A stretch of 64,000 bases of DNA from Candidatus Rifleibacteriota bacterium (GCA_012517355.1 JAAYVD010000160.1:1-64000); one strand, 5' to 3'; shown: positions 33,329-42,660, counted from the first letter of the stretch. Notes: a model not told the origin generated them from the sequence alone. Numbers and translations are program-made.

Positions 33329-34675
33329 TTACTTCGCCTTCAGTTCGGTGATGAGGTTCTGCACGCTCGCCTGCAGACCGGCGTCGGTGCTCCCCTCCGA
33401 GAAGAGGGCGAAGTTCAGCTTGCCGATCAGGTGGTTGCTGATCTCGCGGTTGTTGGCGTTGGCGGTCGCCACATAGGAGATGAGGCTGCTCAGGTCGCCG
33501 TTGGCGGCGTCGGCGGCGATGGTGCTGGTGCTCTTCTTGAAGAAGTCCTGCACCATCTCGTCCCACATCCCGTCCTTGGCGAAGGCCAGCTTCAGATATT
33601 CGGTCGAGAAGCTGTAGGAGTAGGCGGGGAAGAAGATCGCGACGCCGTTGGCGTTCTTCATGCTGTAGCCGTTGTTGCCGCTGGCCACCACGGCCTCCTT
33701 GAGGGCGGCCTCGACCTTGGCGATGGCGTTCTTCAGGCCGGCGTCGTCGATGCCCTTCAGCAGGCTGACGAAGTGGGCGAGGTCGATGTTGTCGGAGATG
33801 TAGAAGCTCTGCACGTTGCTGAGGGCGGTCTTGAACTGGGCGCCGAAGTTGCCGGCGATGGCGGCCTTGGCGAACCCGTCGATGGCGTCCTTGAGGGCGC
33901 CGAGCTTGGCGCAGGCGACGGCGCTCTGGGTGCAGTCTTCGGTGCCCTGGGAGCCGCCGCTGTAGGAGGCGGTGTAGGCCTTGACCCAGTGCTGGACGAA
34001 GGCTTCGGGGGCCATGCCCTTGGTGAGGCCCTTCAGGATCTGGTCGTAGGGATAGCCCTCACCGGGCTCGGTTTCTTCAGAACCCACGCAGTAGTCACAG
34101 GTGTCCTTGACCGCGTAGAAGACTTCCATCATCGCCATCAGGCAGGCGTCGAAGCCGAGCACGTCGAGGTTCTTGCCCAGGCCCTTCTTGATCTCGGCGG
34201 TGGCCAGCCCGAGCTGTTCGGTGGTGATGTGGTTGCCGGTCGAATCGTCGTAGGAGATGCCCTTGATGACGGCGGGGCCCTTTTTGTCCCAGCCCGAGCC
34301 GTGGTTCCAGATGATGACCGCGTAGTGCTTGGCGGGGTAGGCCTTGGCGACCTCGAGGGTCATCTTGGCGAAATACTTGTAATCGCCCATGTCGACTTCG
34401 CCGAGGTCCTTGATCTTCTTGACGTTGCCCTTCTCGATGTAGTTGAGGGTGGCGGGGCCGCGCTCGCGGTCGATCAGGGAGACGATGTTCAGGAAGTCGT
34501 TGCTGCCGACCTTGGCCATCTCGTTCTGATCGCCGACCCCGAACGAGTCGAGGTTGTTGTCGGCGTTCAGGAAGACGAACCAGGTCCACTCCTTCACCGC
34601 GGGGGCGGCGGCGGAAACGGGGGCCACGATACAGGCCGCGAACAGGACCAGAACAAGGATGCGCACATACTTCAT
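33329..34675 (-). CDS. Clostripain-family (C11) cysteine peptidase, secreted
   Basis: A 448-residue protein with a signal peptide (core ILVLVLFAACIVAPVSA). The C11 signature is clear: WTWFVFLNADNNLD, the catalytic His at 125 in WNHGSGW and the catalytic Cys at 178 in GFDACLMAMME. Family members cleave after basic residues, often after self-processing. The C-terminal 230 residues are a helical and beta domain typical of the longer bacterial members. A TTGACA-type promoter lies upstream and an intrinsic terminator downstream, so it is a single-gene unit. The substrate is unknown. Confidence 0.9.
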   Translation of the reverse strand: MKYVRILVLVLFAACIVAPVSAAAPAVKEWTWFVFLNADNNLDSFGVGDQNEMAKVGSNDFLNIVSLIDRERGPATLNYIEKGNVKKIKDLGEVDMGDYKYFAKMTLEVAKAYPAKHYAVIIWNHGSGWDKKGPAVIKGISYDDSTGNHITTEQLGLATAEIKKGLGKNLDVLGFDACLMAMMEVFYAVKDTCDYCVGSEETEPGEGYPYDQILKGLTKGMAPEAFVQHWVKAYTASYSGGSQGTEDCTQSAVACAKLGALKDAIDGFAKAAIAGNFGAQFKTALSNVQSFYISDNIDLAHFVSLLKGIDDAGLKNAIAKVEAALKEAVVASGNNGYSMKNANGVAIFFPAYSYSFSTEYLKLAFAKDGMWDEMVQDFFKKSTSTIAADAANGDLSSLISYVATANANNREISNHLIGKLNFALFSEGSTDAGLQASVQNLITELKAK

Positions 34676-34733
34676 GGCTACTTCATACTCCTCGGATACT
34701 TATATACTTATTCTGGAACGAGCCAGTGATTCC

Positions 34734-34762
34734 ATTTTCCCTCCCGCGGGGGTACATGTCAA
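34734..34762 (-). promoter_or_regulatory. Sigma-70 promoter of the peptidase gene
   Basis: On the minus strand TTGACA (34757-34762), a 17-bp spacer and GAAAAT (34734-34739). The -35 is a perfect match and the -10 matches at 4 of 6 positions. An AT-rich TATATAAG stretch lies between it and the start codon. Confidence 0.55.
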
Positions 34763-35182
34763 GAGGGGCGCCGTCCTGCCCGCCGGTTCGCCCGGCCATG
34801 GGAACCCCTTCCCAGATGAGGCTTCCCGGCGATCGGCCATCGCCGGCGCGAGGAACCCGTGCCGGGCGTTGCACGAACTATGCAGGGCGGCCCTTGTCGA
34901 AACCGTATTCCGACCGGATTTCCCCGTGGGCGCCGGCGATTGGGAAGAAGTGATCCGGGAGGAGGGAAGGCCCGCTCCTTCCTCCATAACGATTGGCGGG
35001 GGTCAGGCGGGCCGCGGGTGGAGGGTTTCCTGCTGGCCCCGGAGACCGTCCGCGTAACGGGTGCGGACGACGGGCCAGCCCCTTGGTTGGGCCCCCTCGA
35101 GGCGAAGATTCTGCGCCGGAACCGGGGGCTACCATCGGAAATTGCATTCCCACCATCCGCCGGATACACTGTACCCATCGGT
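34763..35182. other. 420-bp gap without recognised content
   Basis: Between the divergent peptidase promoter and the flavin-binding protein gene nothing convincing was found. Reading frames here lack ribosome sites and family motifs. TTGCAT-17 bp-TACACT near 35143-35171 could be a weak promoter for the gene that follows. Confidence 0.4.
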
Positions 35183-35599
35183 ATGGAACTTTCGCCGGCA
35201 ATCCTCAAGACGGTCAAGATGACGGATTTCACGGCCCTGATCACCCTGCGGCCGGACGGGTCGCCCCATCTGGTCGGAGCCTGGAACCTCCTGCCAATCG
35301 ACCCGCGCACCCTGATCCTGTCAGGGGAACGGTATGTCGAAACCCGCCGGAACCTGGCCCGTGACCCCCGCGTCTGGATCCTGGTGGCCAGCCGGGAAAT
35401 GAACGCCGGGTACCGCCTGGCGGGTACCGCTCTCGAATCACACGATCCGGCCGATATCGATCTGGTGCGCCGCTACTGGCCGAGGTGCTCCTTTGCCATC
35501 CGCATCACCATCGACCGGGTGGAAGACCTCGCCTATTGGAGGAACCTCGTTCCTCCCACCCACAAACAGGCCGGCCCTGGCCCGGCCACCCCGCCGTGA
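35183..35599 (+). CDS. Pyridoxamine 5'-phosphate oxidase-like FMN-binding protein
   Basis: A 138-residue split-barrel protein. MTDFTALITLRPDGSPHLVGAWNL is followed by SGERYVETRRNLARDPRVWILV, the pattern of small PNPOx-like or flavin-reductase-like proteins that bind FMN or F420. The precise reaction is not readable. ATG 35183 has no strong ribosome site; it was chosen because family similarity starts just after it and upstream sequence looks non-coding. The HD-GYP gene begins 7 bp after the stop, implying one transcript. Confidence 0.75.
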   Translation: MELSPAILKTVKMTDFTALITLRPDGSPHLVGAWNLLPIDPRTLILSGERYVETRRNLARDPRVWILVASREMNAGYRLAGTALESHDPADIDLVRRYWPRCSFAIRITIDRVEDLAYWRNLVPPTHKQAGPGPATPP

Positions 35600-35606
35600 G
35601 GAGCCA

Positions 35607-37583
35607 ATGACCGAACCCGCTGCCGCCACCGGTCATCTCCACCTGTTCATCTCCGAGCAGATCACCCGCGAACCCTTCTTCGCCGACCTCCAGAGTCTCG
35701 GGTATCCCATCGTTCCGTTCGACCCGGCCCATCGCGGGTGGGACGACGCTTCGGTCACGGCGGGAGTCTACCTCCTCCACGAACAGTTCCTCCTGCAGGA
35801 TTTCGGCGGCCTCCTCGAAGTCTTCCTGCGCGCCCCCGAGAACCGGCCGGTCATCATCCTGGGCGAGATCCTCACCCAGGACTACCTGCAGACGGTCTTT
35901 GCCGACCGACCCTTTTCCTACCTGGCCAAACCCGTCGGACTCAAGCAGCTGTCCGACACCCTGCGGCGCTGCACATTGGAAGCCCAGAGCAGCCTGGCCA
36001 TGCTGGAGATCAAAAAACAGCTCGACCGCGCCCAGGGGGAGATCAAGGATCTGCGCGCCATCGGCATGGCCCTCAGTGCCGAGCGCGACATCTCCCACCT
36101 CCTCGAGATGATCCTGACCAAGAGCCGGCAGATCGCCGAGGCCGACGCCGCCAGCCTCTACCTGGTCGAACCCAATCGCCAGCTGCGGTTCCGGTTGACC
36201 CAGAACGCCTCGCTCAACTGGCAGATGAGCCAGAACCAGCTGATTCCCATCAACGACCGGAGCCTCGCGGGCTACGTGGCCCTCACCGCGCAACCCCTGA
36301 ACCTGCTCGACGTGCACTTCCTGCCCCCCACCTACCCCTTCACCTTCAACCGCACCTTCGACAACAAGTCCGGGTACCGCACCAAGTCCATGGTCGTCGT
36401 GCCCGTCAAGAACCCCGCCGGCGAGGTCCTGGGCGTCATCCAGCTGATCAACAAGCGCAGCGACTTCGAGACCCACAAGCCCGGGGTGCCTCTCGACGAG
36501 AAGGTCATCCTCCCCTTCCACCGGGGGGATCTCGACCTCGTCCAGAGTCTCGCGTCCCAGGCCGCCATCGCCCTCGAGAACACCCGCCTCTACGACGAGA
36601 TCAAGAACCTCTTCGAGGGGTTCGTCAAAGCCTCGGTGGTGGCCATCGAAGCCCGTGACCCGACCACCAGCGGTCATTCCGAGCGGGTCGCCGCCCTCAC
36701 CACCACCTTCGCCCGCATCCTGGCCGACCTCGGGGAAGGGCCGTTCGCCGGCATCCGGTTCGACGAGAAGGCCCTCACCGAGATCCGTTATGCCTCGCTG
36801 CTGCACGATTTCGGGAAGGTCGGGGTTCGCGAGGAGGTGCTGGTCAAGGCCAGGAAGCTGTTCCCGTATGAACTCGAGAACCTTCGCTACCGGTTCCGCT
36901 ACCTGCGCAAGGCCCTGGAGGCGGATTTCTGGCACGACTGCTACGACCAGCTGCGCGACCGGGGCCGCGAAGCCTTCGACCTGATGCTGCCCGCCCTGGA
37001 AGCCACCTATCAGGGGCGACTGGCCGAGGTCGAGGACATCCTGCAGTTCCTGCTGCAGGCCAACGAACCCACGGTCATGGAGGAGGGGAACTTCCATCGC
37101 CTGCTCGACATCGCCGGCCGGGAACTGACCACCCGCGCGGGCGAGCAGATCCCCTACCTGTCCCAACGCGAGGCCCAGGTGTTGTCGATCCGCAAGGGGT
37201 CGCTTTCCGAAGCCGAACGGACCGAGATCGAGTCGCACGTCACCCACACCTTCAACTTCCTCTCGCGCATCCCCTGGACCCGCGAATTGCGGCGCGTTCC
37301 CGAGATCGCCTACGCGCACCACGAGAAGCTCAACGGCCGGGGGTATCCCAACCACCTCACCTCCGCGCAGATTCCCCTCGAGTCGCGCCTGATGACCATC
37401 AGCGACATTTTCGACGCCCTCACCGCCCGCGACCGCCCGTACAAGAAGGCCATCCCCTACGAGCGCGCCTTCGACATCATGTACCACGAGGTGAATCAGG
37501 GGCTCCTCTCCAAGGAACTCCTCGACATCTTCATCCAGGCGCGCGTCTACAAGGTCATCGAATCGCAACCGGGCCAGTGGTAG
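35607..37583 (+). CDS. GAF and HD-GYP domain protein (probable cyclic di-GMP phosphodiesterase)
   Basis: A 658-residue soluble protein. Residues 1-125 look like a receiver-type fold without an obvious phospho-Asp context. A coiled coil leads to a GAF domain (about 150-330, ADAASLYLVEPNRQL). The HD-GYP domain begins near 335: HSERV (357), LLHDFGKVG (about 399) and HHEKLNGRGYP (about 571). HD-GYP enzymes hydrolyse cyclic di-GMP. The distance from HD to GYP is roughly 115 residues longer than in canonical members because a helical insert follows VLVKARKLFP. ATG 35607 follows GTGAGGAG. A GGCCGG/CCGGCC hairpin (37597-37612) follows the stop. Confidence 0.85.
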   Translation: MTEPAAATGHLHLFISEQITREPFFADLQSLGYPIVPFDPAHRGWDDASVTAGVYLLHEQFLLQDFGGLLEVFLRAPENRPVIILGEILTQDYLQTVFADRPFSYLAKPVGLKQLSDTLRRCTLEAQSSLAMLEIKKQLDRAQGEIKDLRAIGMALSAERDISHLLEMILTKSRQIAEADAASLYLVEPNRQLRFRLTQNASLNWQMSQNQLIPINDRSLAGYVALTAQPLNLLDVHFLPPTYPFTFNRTFDNKSGYRTKSMVVVPVKNPAGEVLGVIQLINKRSDFETHKPGVPLDEKVILPFHRGDLDLVQSLASQAAIALENTRLYDEIKNLFEGFVKASVVAIEARDPTTSGHSERVAALTTTFARILADLGEGPFAGIRFDEKALTEIRYASLLHDFGKVGVREEVLVKARKLFPYELENLRYRFRYLRKALEADFWHDCYDQLRDRGREAFDLMLPALEATYQGRLAEVEDILQFLLQANEPTVMEEGNFHRLLDIAGRELTTRAGEQIPYLSQREAQVLSIRKGSLSEAERTEIESHVTHTFNFLSRIPWTRELRRVPEIAYAHHEKLNGRGYPNHLTSAQIPLESRLMTISDIFDALTARDRPYKKAIPYERAFDIMYHEVNQGLLSKELLDIFIQARVYKVIESQPGQW

Positions 37584-37673
37584 TCACGTGGTGACTGGCC
37601 GGCGGACCGGCCCACCGCCCCCGTTCTCCTTCCCCCGTCCGGCAGCCCCGGGGATGATATACTTCCCGTGCCT

Positions 37674-38237
37674 ATGAGTCCCGACTCTGCGTTGATCGTT
37701 TTCGGCATCGCCGCCGCCCTCGGCTGCGATGCGTTCGCCGTCGGTCTGGCCGTCGGCACCCGCGACCCCGACCGCCGCCAGCGGTTCCGGTTGTGGTTCC
37801 ACTTCGGGTTGTTCCAGTTCCTGATGACGATGGGAGGGTGGTACCTGGGCCGCTCGGTCATTGTCTACATCGCCGCCTGGGACCACTGGATCGCCTTCGG
37901 CCTGCTTGCCTTCATCGCTCTGCGCATGCTGCGCGAAAGCCTGGCTCGCGAGGCTGACGGGGAGGACACCCCCGCCCGCTCCGACCCCACCCGCGGGTGG
38001 CCGCTCGTCGCCCTGTCCTTTGCCACCAGCTTCGATGCCCTCGGGGTCGGTTTCGGCATGAGCATGGCCACCTCGAGTCTCGTCTGGGAATCGGTCGTCA
38101 TCGGCCTCGTCGCTGCCGCCATGACCTGGTCCGGCCTGTTCCTGGGCAAGCGGTTGTCGCTGGCCTTCGGCAAGCGGGTCGAGACCGTCGGGGCGATCAT
38201 CCTCCTCGGCATCGCCTTCAAGCTGCTCGAGATCTGA
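37674..38237 (+). CDS. mntP: Manganese efflux pump
   Basis: A 187-residue inner-membrane protein with six predicted helices. The MntP hallmarks are DAFAVGLAVG in helix 1 and ATSFDALGVGFG in the fourth helix region, carrying the acidic residues needed for Mn(II) export. GTG 37668 is an alternative start two codons earlier. A TATACT element at 37658-37663 would put transcription almost at the start codon, so the mRNA may be leaderless. No room exists for a yybP-ykoY riboswitch in the 84-bp gap. Confidence 0.9.
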   Translation: MSPDSALIVFGIAAALGCDAFAVGLAVGTRDPDRRQRFRLWFHFGLFQFLMTMGGWYLGRSVIVYIAAWDHWIAFGLLAFIALRMLRESLAREADGEDTPARSDPTRGWPLVALSFATSFDALGVGFGMSMATSSLVWESVVIGLVAAAMTWSGLFLGKRLSLAFGKRVETVGAIILLGIAFKLLEI

Positions 38238-38292
38238 TCGTGGGGGGAACCGAGTCTGCCCGCCCGGTCCCTGCTGGCCCCGTCGTCACCGG

Positions 38293-40053
38293 ATGAGCCG
38301 GGCCGCCCTGGTCTTTCCCCCGCAGTGGGACCCCCGGCAGCCCCCGCTGGGGCTGGCCGTCCTCGCCGGCTCGCTGCGGGCGGCCGGGGCGGACGTGCGG
38401 GTGTTCGACCTGAATCTCGCCCTCTACCAACGCCTGCTGACCCCCGCCGTGCCGGGCGGAATCGAAGAGATCCTCAAACACCGGTTGCTCGATCCGGCCG
38501 GCCTGGCCGATCCCCCGGCCTACCTGCGAACCAGCGAGGAGCTCCAGAGGATCTTCGACAGCCGGCTCGATCCAGACGGTCTCTCCCGTCTGTTCTGGGA
38601 CACCGCCGGCGGGCCGTGGTCACCCGCCTCCGCGCGGGACTGGCAGGCGGTATTGACCGGCCGCGAGACCCCCCCCGCGGTGCGGCACCTCGCTCCGGAG
38701 ATCACCTCGCTTCTCGATTGGAACCCTGACCTGATCGGGCTTTCCGTCATCGCCGACACGCAGCTTGGCGCGGCCCTGGCGCTGGCCGGCCGCCTCCGCC
38801 GGGCCCGGCCCGGGGTCCGGTTGGTCATCGGCGGAGACGCCCTGACCTACCGTCGGAGTCTGTTGCCCGCTCTCCCATGGCTGCGGGAATGGGTCGACGT
38901 GATCGGCCTGGGTGACGGGGAACCGCTGCTGGAAGCCCTGGCCACCCTCCCTGCCGCCCCGACCGTGTGCCCGGTGTCTTCCACAACAGGGCCGGGCGCC
39001 TCCGGACCGGCCCTGGCCGTCCTGGCGACGAACCCTGGCCCACCCTCTTCCAGCCAGCCTTCCCCCCGCCCGGTTCCCCCCGGGCCACTTCCCAATGGCC
39101 TGGCCTGGGGGGCTGATGGGGCTCCTGCCATGGGGCCCACCGTCCTTCCCGACCTGGGGCGGCTGCCGCCGCCCGCTTTCGATGCCCTGCCCCTGGCGGA
39201 TTACCTGACTCCGCACCTGGTGATGCCCCTCGAGACCGCCCGCGGCTGTCCCTGGGGCCGGTGCGCCTTCTGCATCCACCCGGTGCGGGCGCCCACCGGC
39301 CGGCCGCTCTACCGCCCCACGCCCCTGGATGTCGTGGCAGCGCACGTCCGGAGCCTGTTCGAGGCCGGGCACCGCCGGTTCTTCGTGGTCGACGAGGCGG
39401 TGCCGCCGCCCCGCCTGCGCGCCCTGGCCGACCTGTTCGCCGCTTTGCCGGGGCCTGTCTCCTGGATCGCCTACACCCGCCTCGACGCCGGCCACGACCG
39501 TGCGGGCTTCGACCGTGCCCGGGCCTCTGGGTGCCGCAAGCTGTTCATCGGCGTGGAGACCGGTTCCGACCGGTTGCTGGCCCGCTTCCACAAGGGGGTG
39601 GATGCCGCCCGCTCCCGGCGCGTCCTGCTCGATGCAGCCGCGGCCGGCCTGGCGGTGCACTTCTTCCTGATGACCGGGTTTCCCGGCGAGGAGGCGGCCG
39701 ACCGCCAGGCCACCATCGACCTGCTGGCCGACGTCTGGCCGGCTTTCGACCCGTTCGGGATCTCCTACGACCTGTTTCTCCTGAGCGGGGAACGGGATAC
39801 CGACCTGCTGGCCGACCCCACCGCCTTCGGCTGGGAAGGGCCCACCCCCTGCCCGCACCAGGAACTGGCCTGGCAGTTTCCCGTGGCGGCCGGGCCGGCC
39901 GCGGCGGCTGCCTGGTCCGACTTCCGGCGGCGGCTGGACGACCTGGCCGACCGCGTCTGCGGCCCGGCCTGGGGCCTGCGCCACGCCGCCCTCGCCCAGG
40001 ACTCCCTCCACCTCCTCCTGCTGGAAGCGCACTCCAGCCCCCCGGCCGGCTGA
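38293..40053 (+). CDS. B12-binding-domain radical SAM protein
   Basis: A 586-residue protein. The N-terminal 230 residues look like a cobalamin-binding Rossmann domain (LVFPPQWDPRQPPLGLAVLAG, DLIGLSVIADTQ, VIGGDALTYR, DVIGLGDGE). After a Pro/Ser-rich insert (about 235-285) comes a radical SAM core with CPWGRCAFC at about 318-326, a C-x4-C-x2-C spacing, then KLFIGVETGSDRLL and FFLMTGFPGE. The GGDA motif lacks the usual DxHxxG cobalamin-ligand motif, as in many base-off members. The reaction is unknown; methylation or ring rearrangement is typical of the group. No partner gene is visible. Confidence 0.85.
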   Translation: MSRAALVFPPQWDPRQPPLGLAVLAGSLRAAGADVRVFDLNLALYQRLLTPAVPGGIEEILKHRLLDPAGLADPPAYLRTSEELQRIFDSRLDPDGLSRLFWDTAGGPWSPASARDWQAVLTGRETPPAVRHLAPEITSLLDWNPDLIGLSVIADTQLGAALALAGRLRRARPGVRLVIGGDALTYRRSLLPALPWLREWVDVIGLGDGEPLLEALATLPAAPTVCPVSSTTGPGASGPALAVLATNPGPPSSSQPSPRPVPPGPLPNGLAWGADGAPAMGPTVLPDLGRLPPPAFDALPLADYLTPHLVMPLETARGCPWGRCAFCIHPVRAPTGRPLYRPTPLDVVAAHVRSLFEAGHRRFFVVDEAVPPPRLRALADLFAALPGPVSWIAYTRLDAGHDRAGFDRARASGCRKLFIGVETGSDRLLARFHKGVDAARSRRVLLDAAAAGLAVHFFLMTGFPGEEAADRQATIDLLADVWPAFDPFGISYDLFLLSGERDTDLLADPTAFGWEGPTPCPHQELAWQFPVAAGPAAAAAWSDFRRRLDDLADRVCGPAWGLRHAALAQDSLHLLLLEAHSSPPAG

Positions 40054-40074
40054 TCTGCCCCGTCAGGAGAAGAA

Positions 40075-40103
40075 AGCGGCCGGGGCGCGAGGCCCCGGCC
40101 GCT
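40075..40103 (-). terminator. Intrinsic terminator of the rrf2-ferredoxin-hcp operon
   Basis: A perfect 12-bp stem (AGCGGCCGGGGC with its complement) around a 5-base loop. On the minus strand it is followed by a T-rich TTCTTCTCC run. It lies 20 bp after the hcp stop and also separates the convergent radical SAM gene. Confidence 0.8.
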
Positions 40104-40122
40104 GGACGACGGCTGGCGGGAA

Positions 40123-41796
40123 TTACATGGCGGCGACGGCCGCATGCCCGGGCAGGATGGCCTGCAGGTCGTTCTTCACGGTGGTGATCGGCTTGATCGC
40201 GAACTTTTCGACCAGCACGTTGAGGACGTTGGGGGTGAGGAAGGCCGGCAGGGAGGGCCCGAGCCGGATGTTCTTGATGCCCAGCGAGAGCAGGGTCAGC
40301 AGGATGCAGACGGCCTTCTGCTCGTACCACGACAGCACCATCGACAGGGGCAGGCTGTTGACGTCGGTGTTGAACGCCTTGGCCAGGGCGACCGCGATCT
40401 GGACGGCGGAATAGGCGTCGTTGCACTGGCCGACGTCGAGCAGGCGCGGGATGCCGCCGATGTCGCCGAACTCGAGCTTGTTGAAGCGGTATTTGCCGCA
40501 GGCCAGGGTCAGAATCACGCAGTCCTTGGGCACGGCCTGGGCGAATTCGGTGTAGTAGTTGCGACCCGACTTGGCGCCGTCGCAGCCGCCGATCAGGAAG
40601 AAGTGCTTGATGGCCCCCTTCTTCACGCCTTCGATGACCTGGCCCGCGACGCTCATCACCGTGTTGCGGGCGAACCCGCCCATGATGAACTTCTCGGGTT
40701 CGTCGGCGGGGAAGCCGGGGGCGGCCAGGGCGGCCTCGATGACGGGGGCGAAGTTGCCGTCGGCGATGTGTCTCACGCCCGGCCAGGCGACCAGCCCGGT
40801 GGTGAAGATCCGGGCCTTGTAGGTGTCGCGCGGGCGCTGGATGCAGTTGGTGGTCATCAGGATGGCGCCGGGGAAGGCGTCGAACTCCTTGGCCTGGTCC
40901 TGCCAGGCGCCGCCGTAGTTGCCCACCAGGTGCGGGAACTTCTTCAGTTCGGGGTAGGCGTTGCAGGGGATCATCTCGCCGTGCGTGTAGACGTTGATGC
41001 CCTTGCCCGCGGTCTGCTGCAGCAGGGCGTGCAGGTCCTTCAGGTCATGGCCCGACACCAGGATGGCCTTGCCCTTCTTCGCGGTGATGCGGATCTTCGT
41101 CGGCTCTGGGTGGCCGTAGGTCTTGGTGTTGCCGGCGTCGAGCAGTTCCATGGCCTTCAGGTTGACCTGGCCGCACTCCATGTTGGCGGCGAACAGTTCC
41201 TCGACCGTCTGCTTGTCCTGCGTCAGCAGGTTGAGGGCCTTGTGGAAGAAGGCGTAGACGCTGTCGTCCTCCTGGCCCAGGATCAGGGCGTGGTCGGCGT
41301 AGGCGGCGGTGCCTTTGAGGCCGTAGGTCAGCAGTTCCATCAGGCCGGCAAGGTCGTCGCCGAACTGCTTCTTGCGGGCCTCGATGCCGACCTCGGCGCC
41401 CTGTTTCTCGAGGGCCAGCAGGTCGGTGGCGGGGGTGAACAGGGCAGGGCCCTTGGTCGATTCGACGGTCTTGCCGGCCTTGATGGCGGCCTTCTCATAC
41501 AGGGCCTTGGCGGTCTCGCGGGTCTTGACGGCGGCCTGGATCAGCCCGTTCAGCCGCTCGGGATCGAAGTTGACGTTGGTGATGGTGGTGAACAGGTTCT
41601 CGGTCACCGCCCGGTCGACCTGGGCGTCGCGGGCGCCCAGCTGGCGGGCCCGGTGGGCATACTGGGCGATGCCCTTGGTGACGTGCAGCAGGATGTCCTG
41701 CAGATAGGCGGTGCGGGCGTCTTTGCCGCACACCCCTGCTTGCGTGCACCCCTTGCCCTGCGCGGTCTGCTCACACTGATAACAGAACATACCCAT
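40123..41796 (-). CDS. hcp: Hybrid cluster protein (hydroxylamine reductase / NO reductase)
   Basis: A 557-residue cytoplasmic protein. The N-terminal C-x2-C-x8-C-x5-C (residues 5, 8, 17, 23) binds the cubane cluster. Later motifs such as GHDLKDLHALL, THGEMIPCNAYPELKKF, TTNCIQRP, FLIGGCDGAKSGRNYYTEFA and ACGKYRFNK supply ligands of the hybrid Fe-S-O cluster. Hcp reduces nitric oxide or hydroxylamine and protects against nitrosative stress. Length is that of the shorter anaerobe-type proteins. GGAGG precedes ATG 41796. It is the last gene of an operon with an Rrf2 regulator and a ferredoxin. Confidence 0.95.
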   Translation of the reverse strand: MGMFCYQCEQTAQGKGCTQAGVCGKDARTAYLQDILLHVTKGIAQYAHRARQLGARDAQVDRAVTENLFTTITNVNFDPERLNGLIQAAVKTRETAKALYEKAAIKAGKTVESTKGPALFTPATDLLALEKQGAEVGIEARKKQFGDDLAGLMELLTYGLKGTAAYADHALILGQEDDSVYAFFHKALNLLTQDKQTVEELFAANMECGQVNLKAMELLDAGNTKTYGHPEPTKIRITAKKGKAILVSGHDLKDLHALLQQTAGKGINVYTHGEMIPCNAYPELKKFPHLVGNYGGAWQDQAKEFDAFPGAILMTTNCIQRPRDTYKARIFTTGLVAWPGVRHIADGNFAPVIEAALAAPGFPADEPEKFIMGGFARNTVMSVAGQVIEGVKKGAIKHFFLIGGCDGAKSGRNYYTEFAQAVPKDCVILTLACGKYRFNKLEFGDIGGIPRLLDVGQCNDAYSAVQIAVALAKAFNTDVNSLPLSMVLSWYEQKAVCILLTLLSLGIKNIRLGPSLPAFLTPNVLNVLVEKFAIKPITTVKNDLQAILPGHAAVAAM

Positions 41797-41833
41797 GGTT
41801 GGAATCCTCCTTTGATGTGTTGATGCCATATGT

Positions 41834-41849
41834 CGGGGGCTTGCCCCCG
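41834..41849 (-). other. Small hairpin between the ferredoxin and hcp genes
   Basis: CGGGGGC and GCCCCCG are separated by TT, 26 bp after the ferredoxin gene end and 38 bp before hcp. It could adjust relative expression or protect mRNA ends; function unknown. Confidence 0.4.
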
Positions 41850-41874
41850 GTACTGCCGTGGACGTTCGATTCGG

Positions 41875-42660
41875 TCAATCGACGGGTTCCTGCGAAACGA
41901 TGCCGCCCTGGATGCCGATCACGTGCACCTCCAACGGGGTGTCCACCCCGGCGGCGGCCCGGGCCTCCCGGACCAGGTGGGTCAGGCCCCCGCAGCAGGG
42001 GACCTCCATGCGCAGGATGGTGACCTTGCGTGGCCGGGCCTGCTGGAAGATGGCGGCCATCTTCTCGGCATAATAGGCGGCGTCGTCGAGTTTCGGGCAG
42101 GCCACCAATACCGCCCGCCCCACCAGGTAGCGGGTGTGGAGATCGGGGACGGCGAAGGGGACGCAGTCGGCGCAGAGCACCAGGTCGGCGCCTTGCAGGA
42201 ACGGGGCGTGGGGCGGGACCAGCATCAGCTGGACCGGCCAGTGCGACAGTTTCGAGGGGGGCGGGCTGCCGAAGGTCCGTCCCGCCGGCCCCTGCCGTTC
42301 CCCTGCCGCCGTGGCGGGCGCCAGGTTCCGCAGCGCACTGCCCGGACACCCGCCGCCGGCATGGCCGTGACCCGGCTCGGCGGCCGGGGGATGGCCGTGG
42401 CCGGCCATGGGGGGGCGGCCGATCCGGCGCAGGTGCTCGTCGACGGCCTTGTCGTCGAAGCCGGGGGCCTCGCGCTCCACCACCTTCAGGGCGCCCTGGG
42501 GGCATTCCCCCAGGCAGGCCCCCAGGCCGTCGCAGTAGACCTCGCTGACCAGGCGGGCCTTCCCGTCGATGATCTGCAGGGCCCCTTCCTTGCAACCCGG
42601 GACGCACCGGCCGCAGCCGTTGCACTTCGTTTCGTCGATCTCGATGATCTGGCGCTTCAT
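41875..42660 (-). CDS. Hcp-associated 4Fe-4S ferredoxin-like protein
   Basis: A 261-residue protein. A typical cluster motif CNGCGRCVPGC (residues 13-23) is followed by a second one, CDGLGACLGECP, in which the second cysteine is replaced by Leu; this form is common in ferredoxins next to hcp. A His/Gly-rich linker follows. The C-terminal domain has LCADC, ACPKLDD and PCCGG cysteine motifs that may bind another cluster. It probably delivers electrons to Hcp. GAGGAGA precedes ATG 42660. It lies between rrf2 and hcp on the same strand. Confidence 0.85.
   Translation of the reverse strand: MKRQIIEIDETKCNGCGRCVPGCKEGALQIIDGKARLVSEVYCDGLGACLGECPQGALKVVEREAPGFDDKAVDEHLRRIGRPPMAGHGHPPAAEPGHGHAGGGCPGSALRNLAPATAAGERQGPAGRTFGSPPPSKLSHWPVQLMLVPPHAPFLQGADLVLCADCVPFAVPDLHTRYLVGRAVLVACPKLDDAAYYAEKMAAIFQQARPRKVTILRMEVPCCGGLTHLVREARAAAGVDTPLEVHVIGIQGGIVSQEPVD

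Noticed and set aside
33431-34729. Plus-strand frame opposite the clostripain-like gene
   Set aside because: Valine/glycine-rich shadow without start site or family.
37584-37673. yybP-ykoY manganese riboswitch before mntP
   Set aside because: The gap is too short and shows no conserved elements; only a hairpin and a TATACT element are present.
40144-41823. Long plus-strand frame opposite hcp
   Set aside because: Hcp is unmistakable on the minus strand.
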